Both the position numbers and the translations under genes were made by a program. The notes beneath the pieces were generated by a model. It worked only from the letters and a program-made list of their open reading frames with translations, had not been told where the DNA came from and searched no databases. A stretch of DNA of 64,000 nt, from assembly GCF_008830225.1 (NCBI RefSeq), contig NZ_WAIE01000006.1:1-64000 (forward strand). Reading direction: 5' to 3'. Positions 54,313 to 63,602 of the stretch are shown here, piece by piece. Within the stretch, counting starts at the first letter, position 1, and each line of letters begins with the position of its first letter. The DNA comes from Pseudodesulfovibrio senegalensis. GTDB lineage: Bacteria > Desulfobacterota > Desulfovibrionia > Desulfovibrionales > Desulfovibrionaceae.

Positions 54313-54639
54313 CTTTGCTTTGCCTCCGGCGGCCCAGGAACCTTTTGAAAAAGGTTCCTGAGAACCTCCAAAACTTTGTATCGTTGCAGCGCCTGCGGCG
54401 CTTCATGGGTTGGGGTTGTCGTTCACTGGTCGGCTACGGACGATTCAACGTTGTTTTTTCGATGAAAAGCCTTTCCAACTCACACAACAAGCCACGCTTT
54501 TCTTTGATCCTTTTTCTCTTCTTTTCCCAACTTCCCCCAACCCAAAAAGTTTTGGAAGGGTGAGGGGATGGGGTCCGGGGGAAGGGGAGAGGGAGAACCT
54601 TTTTCAAAAGGTTTCCCTCTCCCCTTCCCCCGCAAAAAA
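54313..54639 (-). promoter_or_regulatory. leader of pyrB with paired hairpins resembling the pyrC leader
   Basis: The 327-bp spacer between the amidohydrolase stop and pyrB has the same parts as the pyrB-pyrC spacer: a G-rich hairpin after the stop (about 54580-54630, AACCTTTTTC/CAAAAGGTT core), then GCGCCTGC and GTATC sequence, then a perfect hairpin (54335-54360, CAGGAACCTTTT arms) ending 7 bases before GGAGGC. The central part (about 54420-54540) is AT-richer and could hold a separate promoter for pyrBC. Confidence 0.5.
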
Positions 54640-55776
54640 CTATTCCTCGAACATCTGCAAAAACGCCTCGGGCACGGTGGTCCAGGCAGCGGCCCGGCCC
54701 GGCTCCAGCGTTCCCAGCCTGTGCGCCACGCCCAGGGCGCGCGCCGGATTCGCGGTCATCATGGCCAGCACCTCGGCCAGCGAAATCGAACCCCGGTACC
54801 GCTCCTTGAAATAGGCGGCCTCGTTCCAGAGGTTGAGATCATGGTTGGAAGCCAATGAATCCGTGCCAAGGCAACAGTTGATGCCCACGCCTCGAATGTC
54901 TTCCCACGGTGCGCGCCCCACGCCGATGAACTCGTTGGAGCGCGGGCACAGGCACACGGACGCGCGGGATTCGCGGATGGTTTCGATGTCCGCATTTGAG
55001 ACCTTGACGCAATGCACGCAGAGCGTGCTTTCGTCCAGCAAACCGAGAGCTTGTGCCTGCTGCACCGGGGCCGTGCGCGGCGGCTCGAAATCCAGCAACC
55101 GGCCGCGCCCCTGCAACAGATCCAGAAATTCCGATGGTTCGCCCGCCATGATGGCCACCTCGTCGTCGTGCTCGGCCAGATGCAGGGAAAACGGGCAGCC
55201 GAGACGCGAAGATTCGGCCTTGGCCGCGCGCAACACGTCCACATGCGTGGTGTACAGGCTGTGCCCGGCCACGGACCCGCACCCCAGTTCATATTCTCCG
55301 GCGGGAACAAACCCGTGCTCGGGCACGGCTTCGCCGATGGCCTCGGTGAAAACCACGAAAAAAAAGCCGGATTCTTCAAGAAATCCGGCCATTCGCTGCG
55401 GGAAACGGGTCGCGATGTCCGCGACCATCACGGTCCCGGTTCGCTTGAGCTCCCGGCTGGCCTTTGCCAGCGCGTCTTCGGGGAGATCGAATATGGGCTG
55501 TTTGAGCAAATCCTCCACCCAGACCATGAACCCCTGCCCGGCAACAGTGGCGCCGCGCAGGTGGGAAAGCTCCAGATGGCAATGGGCATTGATCAGTCCG
55601 GGAACAACGGTGACATGGCCGAGATCGCTGACCGACCCGGAAAAATCCGGGGCCAGATCCCGATATCGGCCGACAGAAACGATTACCCCCTTGTCCGAGA
55701 TGATGGCTGCGTCATCGATCGCGGGCTGCTCGGGGGTCATGGTCAAGGCGCGTCGAGCGCGCGTAAGTTCCGGCAT
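54640..55776 (-). CDS. amidohydrolase-family deaminase
   Basis: A 378-residue amidohydrolase. The metal-binding motif NAHCHLE has His65 and His67, the other ligands fit HLAEHDDEVA and VHCVKVS, and LGTDSLASN near 295 supplies the catalytic Asp. The layout resembles MTA/SAH and aminofutalosine deaminases rather than dihydroorotases. The substrate is unknown. The ATG lies 3 nt after the stop of the upstream 126-residue gene, so they are coupled. Its closeness to pyrB/pyrC suggests nucleotide metabolism. Confidence 0.8.
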   Translation of the reverse strand: MPELTRARRALTMTPEQPAIDDAAIISDKGVIVSVGRYRDLAPDFSGSVSDLGHVTVVPGLINAHCHLELSHLRGATVAGQGFMVWVEDLLKQPIFDLPEDALAKASRELKRTGTVMVADIATRFPQRMAGFLEESGFFFVVFTEAIGEAVPEHGFVPAGEYELGCGSVAGHSLYTTHVDVLRAAKAESSRLGCPFSLHLAEHDDEVAIMAGEPSEFLDLLQGRGRLLDFEPPRTAPVQQAQALGLLDESTLCVHCVKVSNADIETIRESRASVCLCPRSNEFIGVGRAPWEDIRGVGINCCLGTDSLASNHDLNLWNEAAYFKERYRGSISLAEVLAMMTANPARALGVAHRLGTLEPGRAAAWTTVPEAFLQMFEE

Positions 55777-55779
55777 TCC

Positions 55780-56160
55780 TTACTGATCCGTAATGTCAGG
55801 TTGTTCAAAGAAGATATAGTTCGTGAATTCGCTGATTTCGAAGTAAACTTTTTTTTCGTCGGGGTCCACCATGAAATTCAGATTGGCGTCCAGATATCCG
55901 CGCCCGGCACGGCAGACCTGCTCCATGCCGTTTTTCACGCGCCTGAGCGTGCTCAATTCATCAATCCCCATATAGCGCCGCGCCAAGCGGTCGCCGTCGA
56001 AAATCTCCACCACGCCGTTTGTGCCGGTCCAATCCACGGTGGCGATTTCGCGGGTTGCGGGCCGCATGACCAGCCACAACACAATGGCCGCACTCAGTGC
56101 GGCAAAAACAATGATCGCCAAGCGCACTTTCCGGCGCACGGAATTTTTGAAAATACGCAT
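55780..56160 (-). CDS. single-pass membrane protein, unknown function
   Basis: A 126-residue protein with a basic N-terminus (RIFKNSVRRKVR), one membrane segment (about 13-33, LAIIVFAALSAAIVLWLVM) and a small acidic periplasmic domain (VDWTGTNGVVEIFDGDRLARRYMG... EISEFTNYIFFEQP). No family was recognised. It lies between a radical SAM gene (55 bp upstream) and the amidohydrolase gene (translationally coupled) on the same strand. A TTG codon 6 nt earlier is an alternative start. Confidence 0.7.
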   Translation of the reverse strand: MRIFKNSVRRKVRLAIIVFAALSAAIVLWLVMRPATREIATVDWTGTNGVVEIFDGDRLARRYMGIDELSTLRRVKNGMEQVCRAGRGYLDANLNFMVDPDEKKVYFEISEFTNYIFFEQPDITDQ

Positions 56161-56215
56161 GACCAATGAGCCTATCCCAAATTACGGACCGGGAAAAGGG
56201 ACGGCAACACAACCA

Positions 56216-57241
56216 TCAGCAAAGGGAAAACCGCTTCCTGTCCACCATGCGAATGGATTCGCGGTCCAGCCCGATGCGGGCGTATTCGTCCACCAGCTCG
56301 CGGGCGTGGCCGAATATCTCGCCGCTGTGCCGGAAGGGAACCTCCAGCCGACGCGGAGCGCGGCCAAGCTCGGCAATGCGTGCCTTTACATGTTCCAGAA
56401 GCACCCGGGCGCGCACGGACTGGCCAAGGGCCGGATGCCATGGTCCAGCCACGATTTCTGGCTGCAGTTTTTCCTCGGGCGCAACGCCCATGCGGATGAC
56501 CGGAACACCGGCCGCCCACAGCTCGCCAACGCCACAGGTCAGTTCAATGCGGGTGCGCTCAAGATCCCACGGCGCATAACGGCCCTCGCGCCACCACTGT
56601 TCCAGTTCGGTCCCCCGCAATACAAGACAGGGATACAGCCGCGTATTGTCCGGTCCGATGGCGCAGGTTTCGCGCACGTCCTGCCGGAAAACATCATCAT
56701 GGTCGCCGGGCAGGCCGGGCATGAGCTGGATGCCGAGCTCCATCCCGGCAGCGCGCACGGCATCGCAGGCACGGTGCACCTGATCCGCGGTATACCCCCG
56801 GCCGGACACGTCCAGCGCCGTGGTGTCAAAGCTCTGCACCCCCAGCTCCACCATGTGCAGCCCGCGTGCGCCAAGCTCCTTGAGCATGGGAATCGTCACC
56901 CTATCAGGTCGCGTGGAACATCTCGTTTTTGTTATCAATCCAAGCTTCCGAAACGTATCGGACAGCGCAAGGAAACGCTCGGGATATCCCTCGGGAAGGG
57001 CCGTGAACGTGCCCCCGAAAAAGGCCAGTTCATAAGGACCGCGCCCCAACTCGTGCGCTCGCGTGAGGTCGGCCTCCACAGTCTCCAGAACTCTGTCCAG
57101 CCCTGTCTGCGCACAACCGGTCTGGATATGCTGGGCACAGAAAACACACCGGCCCGGACAGCCCGCAAAGGGAATGAACACGGGCCAGATCCGGGAACGC
57201 GGGCGTTGGGGTTCAGGGTGGGCAAAGGCAAGCGAACGCAT
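56216..57241 (-). CDS. Elp3-like radical SAM protein
   Basis: A 341-residue protein with a radical SAM iron-sulfur motif CX3CX2C (Cys28, Cys32, Cys35 in GCPGRCVFC). FFGGTFTALP follows, then VELGVQSFDTTAL and GIQLMPGLPGD, all features of the Elp3/MiaB-like half-barrel. No GNAT domain is attached, in contrast to eukaryotic Elp3. The substrate is unknown and tRNA modification is one option. I chose the ATG at 57241, with AAGGA upstream. It heads a minus-strand run of genes toward pyrBC. Confidence 0.85.
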   Translation of the reverse strand: MRSLAFAHPEPQRPRSRIWPVFIPFAGCPGRCVFCAQHIQTGCAQTGLDRVLETVEADLTRAHELGRGPYELAFFGGTFTALPEGYPERFLALSDTFRKLGLITKTRCSTRPDRVTIPMLKELGARGLHMVELGVQSFDTTALDVSGRGYTADQVHRACDAVRAAGMELGIQLMPGLPGDHDDVFRQDVRETCAIGPDNTRLYPCLVLRGTELEQWWREGRYAPWDLERTRIELTCGVGELWAAGVPVIRMGVAPEEKLQPEIVAGPWHPALGQSVRARVLLEHVKARIAELGRAPRRLEVPFRHSGEIFGHARELVDEYARIGLDRESIRMVDRKRFSLC

Positions 57242-57422
57242 GGAAAAAGATCCTTGTTGGTTGTGGCCGACGCACCCGGTATACACCCAAGTGCAACGAA
57301 TCCCAACCCCCTGAAACGGTACGGAACGGGGCCGGGAAAAACGCCGGGGCCAATGGCGGCGGGTCAGGAAATCACAAACCCGCCGTATTGCCCTGCCCGA
57401 GGATAGAGGATACTACAACCAC

Positions 57423-59084
57423 ATGAAAATCGGCATACTGCAAATCAATCCGGTGGTGGGCGATCTGGAAGGCAACTGCGCCAGAATTCTGGACGCCGCG
57501 AAAAAGGCCGCGGCTCAGGGCGCGGATTTCAGCATTGCCCCGGAACTGGCCCTGATCGGGTATCCGCCCCGCGACCTGCTGCTCTATGCCGGGTTCGTGC
57601 GCAAGGCCGAACTGGCCGCTGAGCAACTGGCCGGACAGCTTGCGGACCTGCCGCCCCTGCTCATGGGTTCGGTGCTGGCCAACCATTCGGACACGGGCAA
57701 ACCCGTGTATAACGCGGCCCTGTGGCTGAGGGACGGCACCATTGAGCGCAGCTTCCACAAGAGCCTGCTGCCCACCTATGACGTATTTGACGAGGCGCGC
57801 TATTTCGAACCCGCGCCCAAGTCCGAATCCGGCAGCGCCAACATTCTGGAATTCATGGGCCGGAAAATGGCCGTGACCATCTGCGAAGACGCATGGAACG
57901 ACAAGGATTTCTGGGAAACGCGGCCCTACCATACCGACCCGCTGGAACAGGCGGCCGCGCACAGCCCGGACCTGATCCTCAATCTTTCGGCCTCGCCCTT
58001 TTCGCTGGGCAAGCAGCAACTGCGCCAGAACATGCTGGGGGCCATCGCCGAAAAATACGGTGTCCCGCTCGTCTACGTGAACCAGACCGGCGGCAACGAC
58101 GATCTGATGTTCGACGGGCGTTCCTGCATATTCGACGCTCGCGGCGAACTTGTGGCCCGGGCACGCGGATTCGATGAATCCGTGTTGGTGACGGAGGTTT
58201 TCGAGACCGCGCCCAACGCCGTGGCCGACGACGATTTTTCCCGCGAGGCCGAAACATGGCGCGCGCTGGTCATGGGTGTGGGCGACTATGTGACCAAGAG
58301 CGGATTTTCCACGGTGCTGCTGGGCCTTTCCGGGGGCATCGATTCCGGGCTGACCGCTGCCGTGGCCGCGGAGGCGCTGGGTGCGGAAAACGTCACCGGC
58401 GTGCTCATGCCCTCGCCCTATTCCAGCCAGGGCAGCATCGACGATTCCATTGCGCTGGCCGAAAACCTGGGCATCAAAACCCTGACCCTGCCCATCGAAC
58501 CCATCATGGACAGCTTCACGCAGGCACTGGCCCAACCGTTCGCGGGCATGGAGCCGGACACCACCGAGGAAAACATCCAGTCGCGCATCCGGGGCAACCT
58601 GCTCATGGCCCTTTCCAACAAATACCGATCCCTGCTGCTGACCACCGGCAACAAGAGCGAGCTGGCCGTGGGCTACTGCACCATCTACGGCGACATGTCC
58701 GGCGGGTTCGCGGTCATTTCGGACGTGCCCAAAGTGCTGGTCTTTTCCCTGTGCCGCTGGATCAACGCCACCCTCGGACAGCGCATACCCGAGGCCGTCA
58801 TCACCAAGCCGCCGTCCGCGGAACTTCGGCCGGACCAGAAAGACGAGGATTCCCTGCCGCCCTATGAAATTCTGGACGCCATCCTTGAACTGCACATCGA
58901 AAAGCACAAGGATGCCGAAGAAATAACAGCCCTCGGTTTTGACGAACAGACCGTGCTGCACGTGCTGCGGCTGGTGAGCATGGCGGAGTTCAAGCGCAGG
59001 CAGGCCGCGCCCGGCATCAAGCTGACGCCCCGTTCATTCGGCACGGGCTGGCGCATGCCTCTGGCCTGCAAACGCAACCTCTAG
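57423..59084 (+). CDS. nadE: glutamine-dependent NAD+ synthetase
   Basis: Amidates nicotinic acid adenine dinucleotide to NAD using glutamine. 553 residues. The N-terminal CN-hydrolase domain supplies ammonia with Glu41 (APELALIGYPPRDLL), a central Lys and Cys154 (TICEDAW). The C-terminal synthetase has the P-loop SGGIDS (303-308) and the adenylation-site sequences TGNKSELAVGYCT and LPPYEILDAIL. The next gene starts 9 nt after the stop. A weak hairpin upstream (about 57357-57384) is of unclear use. Confidence 0.95.
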   Translation: MKIGILQINPVVGDLEGNCARILDAAKKAAAQGADFSIAPELALIGYPPRDLLLYAGFVRKAELAAEQLAGQLADLPPLLMGSVLANHSDTGKPVYNAALWLRDGTIERSFHKSLLPTYDVFDEARYFEPAPKSESGSANILEFMGRKMAVTICEDAWNDKDFWETRPYHTDPLEQAAAHSPDLILNLSASPFSLGKQQLRQNMLGAIAEKYGVPLVYVNQTGGNDDLMFDGRSCIFDARGELVARARGFDESVLVTEVFETAPNAVADDDFSREAETWRALVMGVGDYVTKSGFSTVLLGLSGGIDSGLTAAVAAEALGAENVTGVLMPSPYSSQGSIDDSIALAENLGIKTLTLPIEPIMDSFTQALAQPFAGMEPDTTEENIQSRIRGNLLMALSNKYRSLLLTTGNKSELAVGYCTIYGDMSGGFAVISDVPKVLVFSLCRWINATLGQRIPEAVITKPPSAELRPDQKDEDSLPPYEILDAILELHIEKHKDAEEITALGFDEQTVLHVLRLVSMAEFKRRQAAPGIKLTPRSFGTGWRMPLACKRNL

Positions 59085-59093
59085 GAAAACATC

Positions 59094-59639
59094 ATGTCCA
59101 ATTCCATTCCCGCAGCACTGCACGCGCCCGAATCACCGAGCACCCCGCTGGACCGGGACATGCTGGAAAACGTGGTGCGGCTCTCGCGCAAAAGCCCGCG
59201 CAAACGCATCATCCAGCGGCTGCACGGACCGGACAACGCGCCCCTGCAACGCATGCTCAACGCCATGCAGCCCGGCTCGTACCTGCGGCCGCACCGGCAC
59301 CAGCATCCGCCCAAGGCCGAAACTTTCGTCATGCTCACGGGCGCGGTGCGCTACATATCATTTGATGATCAGGGAACCATCACGCAGGTATTGGACATGC
59401 GTGCGGGATCAACGGTGTTCGGGGTAGATATTGAACCCGGAGTCTGGCATTCGCTCATGGTGCTGGAGCCGGATTCCGTGGTCTTCGAAACCAAGAACGG
59501 CCCCTATGAACAGGCCTCGGACAAGGATTTCGCACCATGGTCCCCGGCCGAGGGCGACCCGGAAACCAGCGCGTATCTGAGCGAGCTTGAAAAACGGTCG
59601 GATAGATTCCTTGCACGATCTGCCGAGCGCAGGGGCTGA
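59094..59639 (+). CDS. WbuC-family cupin metalloprotein
   Basis: A 181-residue cupin. After an N-terminal segment it has SRKSPRKRIIQRLHGPDNAPLQRMLNAMQPGSYLRPHRHQHPPKAETFVML, the metal-binding His motif and the WbuC-specific N-terminus, then FGVDIEPGVWHSLMVLEPDSVVFETKNGPY. WbuC relatives occur in O-antigen clusters. Here no such cluster adjoins, and the gene is coupled to nadE (9 bp apart). Its reaction is unknown. Confidence 0.85.
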   Translation: MSNSIPAALHAPESPSTPLDRDMLENVVRLSRKSPRKRIIQRLHGPDNAPLQRMLNAMQPGSYLRPHRHQHPPKAETFVMLTGAVRYISFDDQGTITQVLDMRAGSTVFGVDIEPGVWHSLMVLEPDSVVFETKNGPYEQASDKDFAPWSPAEGDPETSAYLSELEKRSDRFLARSAERRG

Positions 59640-59646
59640 ACCCGGC

Positions 59647-60420
59647 TCACCCGCCCGTGCGGCCGCACACCGCAGCCGTTACCCCGCCACAGCTTTGCTC
59701 GTCCAGAGCATATTCCACGTGCCCGATGCGCCGAACCGGACGCATGCCCACCAATGAATTGAGCGCATAGGCGTGATCCATGACCGAAAGCTCGGCCAGG
59801 GCAACGGGCCTCGGCTCGATGTCCAGATGCTCGCGCGCGATCTCCAAAGCCAGCGACGGCAGTTTGTAGGGCGTGTCGGTTTCATACAGCTGACCGTCCT
59901 TGGAAAACAGCAGCGAGGCGGTCGTGGTTTCCAGCACCTCGTCGGAAAAATCCAGCAGCAATGCGTCGTCGAAACCCTGGGCAACGGCCTGCGCGTGGGC
60001 CTGATTGAAAAACATGTAGGCCATGGTCTTGTGCACGTTCAGTGTGGAAACATGCCGATCCGGGCAGACGTTCAGCCGGTAGGTGCGCTCCGGGTCCGGG
60101 GTGTAGGCCGCGGCAGTGACCACCGGACGGGTGACTTCCCCGGCCACGGGATAAAAGATGTTCACCCGCGCCGGACTGCCCGTGAGCCCGTTTTTTTCCA
60201 ACAACAGGAAGCAGACCTCTTCAAAGGGTACCGACTCATAGGGGATGCAGAAATGATCGAGGCTGGCATGAATGCGGCCCACGTGGCGGTCGCAATGCAT
60301 GAGCCGTTTCCCGTTGTAGAGCAGGGTTTCGAAAAATCCGGTCCCGAACCGGAACGCGGGCGAATATGTTTCCAGAGGCACACCGCCCTTGGCGTAGCGG
60401 TTGTTGTAAAAATGCGTCAT
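59647..60420 (-). CDS. pabC: aminodeoxychorismate lyase-type class IV aminotransferase
   Basis: A fold-type IV PLP enzyme of 257 residues. The PLP lysine is Lys131 in NVHKTMAYMFFNQAHA, and FRFGTGFFETLL and the TTTASLLF stretch are typical. Its position directly after pabA and pabB, with its start overlapping the pabB stop, indicates that it converts aminodeoxychorismate to p-aminobenzoate for folate. A branched-chain aminotransferase role is possible but less likely. Confidence 0.88.
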   Translation of the reverse strand: MTHFYNNRYAKGGVPLETYSPAFRFGTGFFETLLYNGKRLMHCDRHVGRIHASLDHFCIPYESVPFEEVCFLLLEKNGLTGSPARVNIFYPVAGEVTRPVVTAAAYTPDPERTYRLNVCPDRHVSTLNVHKTMAYMFFNQAHAQAVAQGFDDALLLDFSDEVLETTTASLLFSKDGQLYETDTPYKLPSLALEIAREHLDIEPRPVALAELSVMDHAYALNSLVGMRPVRRIGHVEYALDEQSCGGVTAAVCGRTGG

Positions 60421-61727
60421 GCAGACCCTCGCTTTGCTGCAGCACCAAAAAACTTGGCTGCCTTGGCCATGGTTTCACGGTATTCGCGGGCCGGACATGA
60501 ATCAATTACAATTCCGCTCCCGGCCCAATAATCCAGAGTGCCGCCCTTTGTATCGGCCACGGCCGTGCGGATGGCAATGGACGAATCCATGGTGCGCTCG
60601 TCCTCGATGATCACCAGACTGCCGCAGAACATGCCGCGCGCGTGCGGCTCCAGCTCGTCGATGATGCGCATGGAGCTGGCCTTGGGACACCCGGTCACGG
60701 AACCGCCCGGAAACGCATCCAGAAACAGGTCAAGACAGTCCCTGCCCGCGCACAGGGTGCCGCGCACGTCCGCATGCATCTGCAGCAAATTGTCCACCAC
60801 GAACACGGACCTGTGGTTTTCCACACGCACGGACCCGTATTCGCAATTGGCGCTGATGTCGTTGCGCATCAGGTCCACGATCATGGACAACTCCGCGCAC
60901 TCCTTTTCGGATTCGGTCAGCGCACGCACCAATTCGGGGTCCACGTCAGCCACGGAATACACGCGCTCGCCAGGCACGGCCAATGTTCCCTTGATGGGAC
61001 GGGAAAGCACCCGACCATTGCGCACGCGCACAAACAGTTCCGGCGATGTGGACAGAATGCGGTATTGCCCACTGGAAAAATGGGCGTAAAAAGGCGCGCC
61101 GTGGCTCGCGTGCAGGGCCAAAAACAGTTCAGCCGGGTCATGGGCCGCACAATCGCAGGCCCAGCCCAGCCGCGTGGACAGGTTGAGCTGATACGTCCAG
61201 CCCTGCCGGATGCGCTCCAGCGTCCCGCGCACGCCATGCTCATAGGATGGCCTGTCCATGGACGCGACAGGCTGCCCCAGATCGGGAAAGAATCCGGGGT
61301 GGCGCTGCGGACCCGGTTCAGACAAAATGCGGGCCGTGCGCCGAACCTGTTCGCTGTCCCGGCCGGATACGCTCACGGCTCCGCTCACACAGTCATGCTC
61401 CACCAGCAGCGCGTATTTCCTGAGATGGCCGAGGGGAAAACCGGATTGCTTTTGCGTTCCAATGCCGCGCAGCAGCATGCCGTAGTCGTAGCTCAGAAAA
61501 CCGAGGCACGGCCCCGGACCGGAAAACGCGAAACCCTTGAGTTGCTCACGCGCGGTATCCTCGCGCACCACCAATTCATCCAGCGGTTCCAGACCGCAAA
61601 GGCAGCGCGTTTCCCCGGCAAACCCGGGCGAGGACAAAAACGCGTCCGCGCCATTGCGCACCAGCCACGCTTCAAGGTCCGGGATGCGGCCCGGCTCAAG
61701 AACGAACGATTCGTTGCAGGGCATCAT
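60417..61727 (-). CDS. pabB: para-aminobenzoate synthase component I
   Basis: A 436-residue chorismate-binding enzyme (chorismate to aminodeoxychorismate, with ammonia from PabA). The C-terminal region contains the family signatures TYQLNLSTRLGW, FSSGQYRILSTSPELFVRV, SRPIKGT, SMIVDLMRNDI, PGGSVTGCPKASSMRIIDELE and YWAGSGIVIDS. PabB-type PIKGT (with Lys) distinguishes it from anthranilate synthase. pabA overlaps its start by 32 bp. Confidence 0.93.
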   Translation of the reverse strand: MMPCNESFVLEPGRIPDLEAWLVRNGADAFLSSPGFAGETRCLCGLEPLDELVVREDTAREQLKGFAFSGPGPCLGFLSYDYGMLLRGIGTQKQSGFPLGHLRKYALLVEHDCVSGAVSVSGRDSEQVRRTARILSEPGPQRHPGFFPDLGQPVASMDRPSYEHGVRGTLERIRQGWTYQLNLSTRLGWACDCAAHDPAELFLALHASHGAPFYAHFSSGQYRILSTSPELFVRVRNGRVLSRPIKGTLAVPGERVYSVADVDPELVRALTESEKECAELSMIVDLMRNDISANCEYGSVRVENHRSVFVVDNLLQMHADVRGTLCAGRDCLDLFLDAFPGGSVTGCPKASSMRIIDELEPHARGMFCGSLVIIEDERTMDSSIAIRTAVADTKGGTLDYWAGSGIVIDSCPAREYRETMAKAAKFFGAAAKRGSA

Positions 61728-62244
61728 GGATGAAATATTCTCCGTGTTCGGTCAGAAAGGATTCCGGGTGGAACTGCATACCCATGACCGGTCGCGATTC
61801 ATGGGCAACGATCATGGGAACGCCCGCATCGTTGGCGGCCGCAACGCGCAGTCCCTTTCCCACTGTGGAGCAGTACAGGGAATGATAGCGGGCCACGCTC
61901 ATGGTCCGGTCATTATAACGGATGGTATCGGTCTTGCCGTGCACGCAATCCGCCAGCCGGTCCACGCTGCCGCCGAAATGGACGTTGATGATCTGCATGC
62001 CCAGGCACACGCCCAGCACGGGCAGCCCGGAATCCATGACCGCGCCGTATCCCGCGTAATCACGGGGCGCACCCGGTCCCGGGGAAATGACGATCATGTC
62101 CCACGAATCGAATTTGCGGGGCATGGACGAATGGCCGAGCACGTCCACGCGCACGTCAGCGCAGGCCTGCCGAACCGCACGGACCAGCAGATGCTCAAGA
62201 TTGCGGGTAAAACTGTCGTTGTTGTCGATGAGAAGTATGCGCAA
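61696..62244 (-). CDS. pabA: para-aminobenzoate synthase glutamine amidotransferase component
   Basis: A 182-residue class I glutamine amidotransferase that supplies ammonia to PabB. The nucleophile is Cys80 (GVCLGMQ), and SPGPGAP lies at 54-60 and GMQFHPESF carries the His and Glu of the triad. I chose the TTG at 62244 because family similarity begins there (RILLIDNNDSFT) and CCGGAG lies 8 nt upstream. No ATG is close. It opens the pabA-pabB-pabC operon, which lies 85 bp after a flavoprotein gene. Confidence 0.92.
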   Translation of the reverse strand: MRILLIDNNDSFTRNLEHLLVRAVRQACADVRVDVLGHSSMPRKFDSWDMIVISPGPGAPRDYAGYGAVMDSGLPVLGVCLGMQIINVHFGGSVDRLADCVHGKTDTIRYNDRTMSVARYHSLYCSTVGKGLRVAAANDAGVPMIVAHESRPVMGMQFHPESFLTEHGEYFIHDALQRIVRS

Positions 62245-62329
62245 TAATCGGGCTCCGGGCGGGAATCGCCGCCCTGCGGGCACGATACGGAAACCGGAGA
62301 CAAAAGGCCAGCCGAACGGAAAACGGAAA

Positions 62330-63487
62330 TCAGCCCAGAAAATCCCACTGTTTGGCCCGGGTCCAGGCATAGGAACGCATGCCGTGCACGGTCTGGGCCA
62401 GTCGGGAACCGAAAATGCGCATGAACAACGAAAGCCACCCCGTTCCCATTGCGGCTATGGAGTGGAACAAAAAACAGCGCAAACGGTCAGAGCCGCGTAT
62501 CTCCGGCAATATCTGCCTGTTGAGCATATCCTGATAGGCGGCCGCAGCCTGCACCGGGTCGTCCCCGTTATCCGCGATGGCCCGGGCCGCGCAATAGCCG
62601 GTGGCCATGGCAAAAAAAATGCCCTCGCCCAAAAACGGCTCCACGAATCCCCCGGCGTCCCCGGCCAACATGGCCCGCCCGTGGCAGGGATTCATGCAAT
62701 AATTACCATACGGCAATGGATACGCACCCGGATGCACGCTTTCAGGATCGGCAACGCCCAGATCGCGAATGAAGTCCCGGAACAGGCTCGTAAAATTCCC
62801 GTTGCTGCGCCTGAGTCCGCAGATGCCCGCCAGCACATGGTCGTTGCCCGGAAAAACCCAGCCATATCCGTCCCGTATCCGCCCCACATGCAATTCCGGA
62901 TCGATGACCCTGCGCGGGAATCGATCCGCAGGAATACGCGCCTCCATGGCCGGAGCCAAATACGAACGCCACATGCCGCGCATATGGCCGAAAAACGGCA
63001 TGTGGCGGCGCACCACACTGTTGACCCCGTCCGCGCCGATTATGAATTTTCCGCGCAGCACGGTTCCGTCCGCGCAGATCACGGTTCCGGCGTTGGGCTC
63101 GCAGTCAACGGCCCGGCAGCCCTCGAAAACCTGCGCCCCGGATTGCCGGGCAACATCCAGCAGGCAGCGGTCCAGAATGCTCCTGTCGGAAAAATGAAAG
63201 GGAAACGGCAACTGTCCCCTGGCAACAAGGGAACCGGACCCGTAAACGAAATAGGCTGAGGACTGGTGGTGGACCGCTTTTTCGGCACGCAGGCGTTCCA
63301 GATCAAGACCGCAGGTGGTTTCCAGAAGGCGCACGCTTTTCCATGTCAGCAGCCCGCCGCACAGCTTGCTGCGCGGAAACACGGCCCTGTCCGCGACAGC
63401 AACCCTGCGGCCGGAACCGGCCAGAACATGGGCCGCCACGGAACCCGCAGGCCCCGCACCGATGATGACGACGTCGAATTCTCCCAT
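62330..63487 (-). CDS. geranylgeranyl-reductase-family flavoprotein
   Basis: A 385-residue FAD-dependent oxidoreductase: the dinucleotide loop is VVIIGAGPAGSVAAHVLA, followed by SKLCGGLLTWKS, GADGVNSVVRRHM and GDAGGFVEPFLGEGIFFAMATG, all characteristic of geranylgeranyl reductases. Such enzymes saturate isoprenoid chains or act on related substrates. In bacteria with menaquinone they may reduce prenyl tails. The ATG at 63487 is preferred. A GTG 12 nt upstream is possible. There is no direct link to the pab genes. Confidence 0.87.
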   Translation of the reverse strand: MGEFDVVIIGAGPAGSVAAHVLAGSGRRVAVADRAVFPRSKLCGGLLTWKSVRLLETTCGLDLERLRAEKAVHHQSSAYFVYGSGSLVARGQLPFPFHFSDRSILDRCLLDVARQSGAQVFEGCRAVDCEPNAGTVICADGTVLRGKFIIGADGVNSVVRRHMPFFGHMRGMWRSYLAPAMEARIPADRFPRRVIDPELHVGRIRDGYGWVFPGNDHVLAGICGLRRSNGNFTSLFRDFIRDLGVADPESVHPGAYPLPYGNYCMNPCHGRAMLAGDAGGFVEPFLGEGIFFAMATGYCAARAIADNGDDPVQAAAAYQDMLNRQILPEIRGSDRLRCFLFHSIAAMGTGWLSLFMRIFGSRLAQTVHGMRSYAWTRAKQWDFLG

Positions 63488-63547
63488 TCTTCCACTCACT
63501 TGAATGGTAACAAGTTACTATAGTATGCCACAATTTTACAAGAGCAT

Positions 63548-63580
63548 AAAAAAAGACGCCCCGGTGAACCGGGACGCCTT
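63548..63580 (-). terminator. terminator of the DUF39 gene
   Basis: On the minus strand AAGGCGTCCCGG pairs with CCGGGGCGTCTT (two G-U pairs) around a TTCA loop (63553-63580), followed by a U-run. It starts 22 nt after the stop of the gene cut by the window edge. Confidence 0.88.
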
Positions 63581-63602
63581 TGCAATGGTTGTATGAGGGA
63601 TA

